Shown here piece by piece: positions 5,448-5,959 of a DNA stretch of 5,959 nt. Where the stretch lies: assembly GCF_946479605.1 (NCBI RefSeq), contig NZ_CAMLGT010000233.1, positions 1 through 5,959 of the forward strand, read 5' to 3'. Under the pieces are notes generated by a model. The model saw only the letters and a program-made list of their open reading frames with translations. It did not search any database and was not told where the DNA came from. A program made the position numbers and the translations under genes. Position 1 is the first letter of the stretch. Each line of letters opens with the position of its first letter. This DNA is from an uncultured Lacibacter sp. (lineage in GTDB: Bacteria > Bacteroidota > Bacteroidia > Chitinophagales > Chitinophagaceae).

Positions 5448-5959
5448 ATGCCGTACCTCTACTCAACAGTAAAAAAAGCCGCTGTACCTGTATTTGCCCT
5501 GTTCCTTTGGGCTACAGCAGGTTTCTCACAGTCGGACAGCATAAGACCTCCATCGGCTCCGGTTTCTTTACTTGATTTCAGGGCTAACCTGAAAGATGAC
5601 AATGCTTTGCTTAACTGGAAAACAACCAATCATTACAATTTCAGCCACTTTATTATTGAAAAAAGCAACGATGCCAGCACCTATACAGATGCCGTGGTGA
5701 TTGTGGCGCCAGAATCCACTGCGGCTGAAAGCAATTACCGCTATAACGACAACCTGCACAACAGCACGAACAAAACAATTTACTACCGTTTGAAGATGGT
5801 GGATGTAAATGGCAAAATCACTTACTCCGAAACAAGAATGATCCGGTTAACGGAGGAAAACAGATTACAGGTAAGCACATTCCCCAATCCTGCAACAAAT
5901 GAATTGCATGTGAACATCCCCAATGAATGGCAGGAAAAAACAGTAACGTATGATATCTA
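5448..5959 (+). CDS. Secreted protein with Ig/Fn3-like region and T9SS sorting domain, truncated at window end
   Basis: About 170 codons are visible before the right edge. ATG 5448-5450 is the first start after the in-frame TAA at 5436-5438. The signal peptide has Lys9-Lys10, a hydrophobic core at about 11-25 and probable cleavage after Ser27 (GFS-Q). Residues about 42-137 form a beta-sandwich-like region: LLDFRANLKDDNALLNWKT, FIIEKSNDASTY, YYRLKMVDVNGKITYSETRMIRL. This pattern often directly precedes the sorting domain in Bacteroidota secreted proteins. From about 140, VSTFPNPATNELHV starts a type A T9SS C-terminal domain, with the hallmark PNPA at 146-149. That domain should run some 60 more residues, so the full protein would be small, near 215 residues. 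It would cross the outer membrane through T9SS and have the domain cleaved or be anchored. There is no enzymatic domain, so the role is probably adhesive or structural, or unknown. Confidence 0.88.
   Translation, partial: MPYLYSTVKKAAVPVFALFLWATAGFSQSDSIRPPSAPVSLLDFRANLKDDNALLNWKTTNHYNFSHFIIEKSNDASTYTDAVVIVAPESTAAESNYRYNDNLHNSTNKTIYYRLKMVDVNGKITYSETRMIRLTEENRLQVSTFPNPATNELHVNIPNEWQEKTVTYDI

Noticed and set aside
5568..5759. Minus-strand open frame of 63 codons
   Set aside because: It is the shadow of the T9SS cargo gene, whose signal peptide and sorting motif are clear.
1..5959. CRISPR array, insertion sequence, prophage or defence system
   Set aside because: No regularly spaced direct repeats, transposase, integrase, phage or known defence proteins are visible on either strand.

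Overview
The window looks like chromosomal DNA from a member of the Bacteroidota, most likely the Chitinophagaceae or a close relative. The evidence is a C-terminal type IX secretion (T9SS) sorting-domain start in the last gene, a consensus Bacteroidota promoter (TTTG, 20 bp, TATCTTTG) before a tRNA gene, the near absence of Shine-Dalgarno sequences, and Bacteroidota-like GAPDH and TPM protein sequences. The genus is inference.

Layout. Positions 1-1429 (minus strand) carry a compact three-gene cluster, read lemA, then a short cytosolic TPM-domain protein, then a longer exported TPM-domain protein that is cut by the left edge. Its gaps are 11 and 6 bases, so it is probably one operon. The outermost 53-56 bases look foreign to this gene: they are GC-rich, and the TPM consensus stops abruptly there. 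A hairpin at 1572-1601 separates this cluster from a second minus-strand cluster at 1628-4739: gap (glyceraldehyde-3-phosphate dehydrogenase), an unrecognised lipoprotein with a GTG start, and pgk (phosphoglycerate kinase). gap and pgk catalyse consecutive steps of lower glycolysis and gluconeogenesis. The same octamer, TAACTTCG, lies 34-35 bases before both start codons and is the best candidate for a shared promoter element.

Positions 4740-5070 hold a divergent intergenic region, then a plus-strand tRNA-Glu(UUC) with a strong promoter and a textbook UUCG-loop terminator. Positions 5071-5447 have no convincing gene but contain two overlapping inverted repeats and possible regulatory signals. 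A plus-strand gene begins at 5448 and runs off the right edge: a secreted protein with a signal peptide, an Ig/Fn3-like beta region and the beginning of a T9SS sorting domain.

Most of the window is ordinary core-genome content, and I see no convincing new multi-gene system. The points most worth a second look are the apparent chimeric left end, the lipoprotein gene between gap and pgk, the shared TAACTTCG box, and the nested inverted repeats before the T9SS cargo gene.
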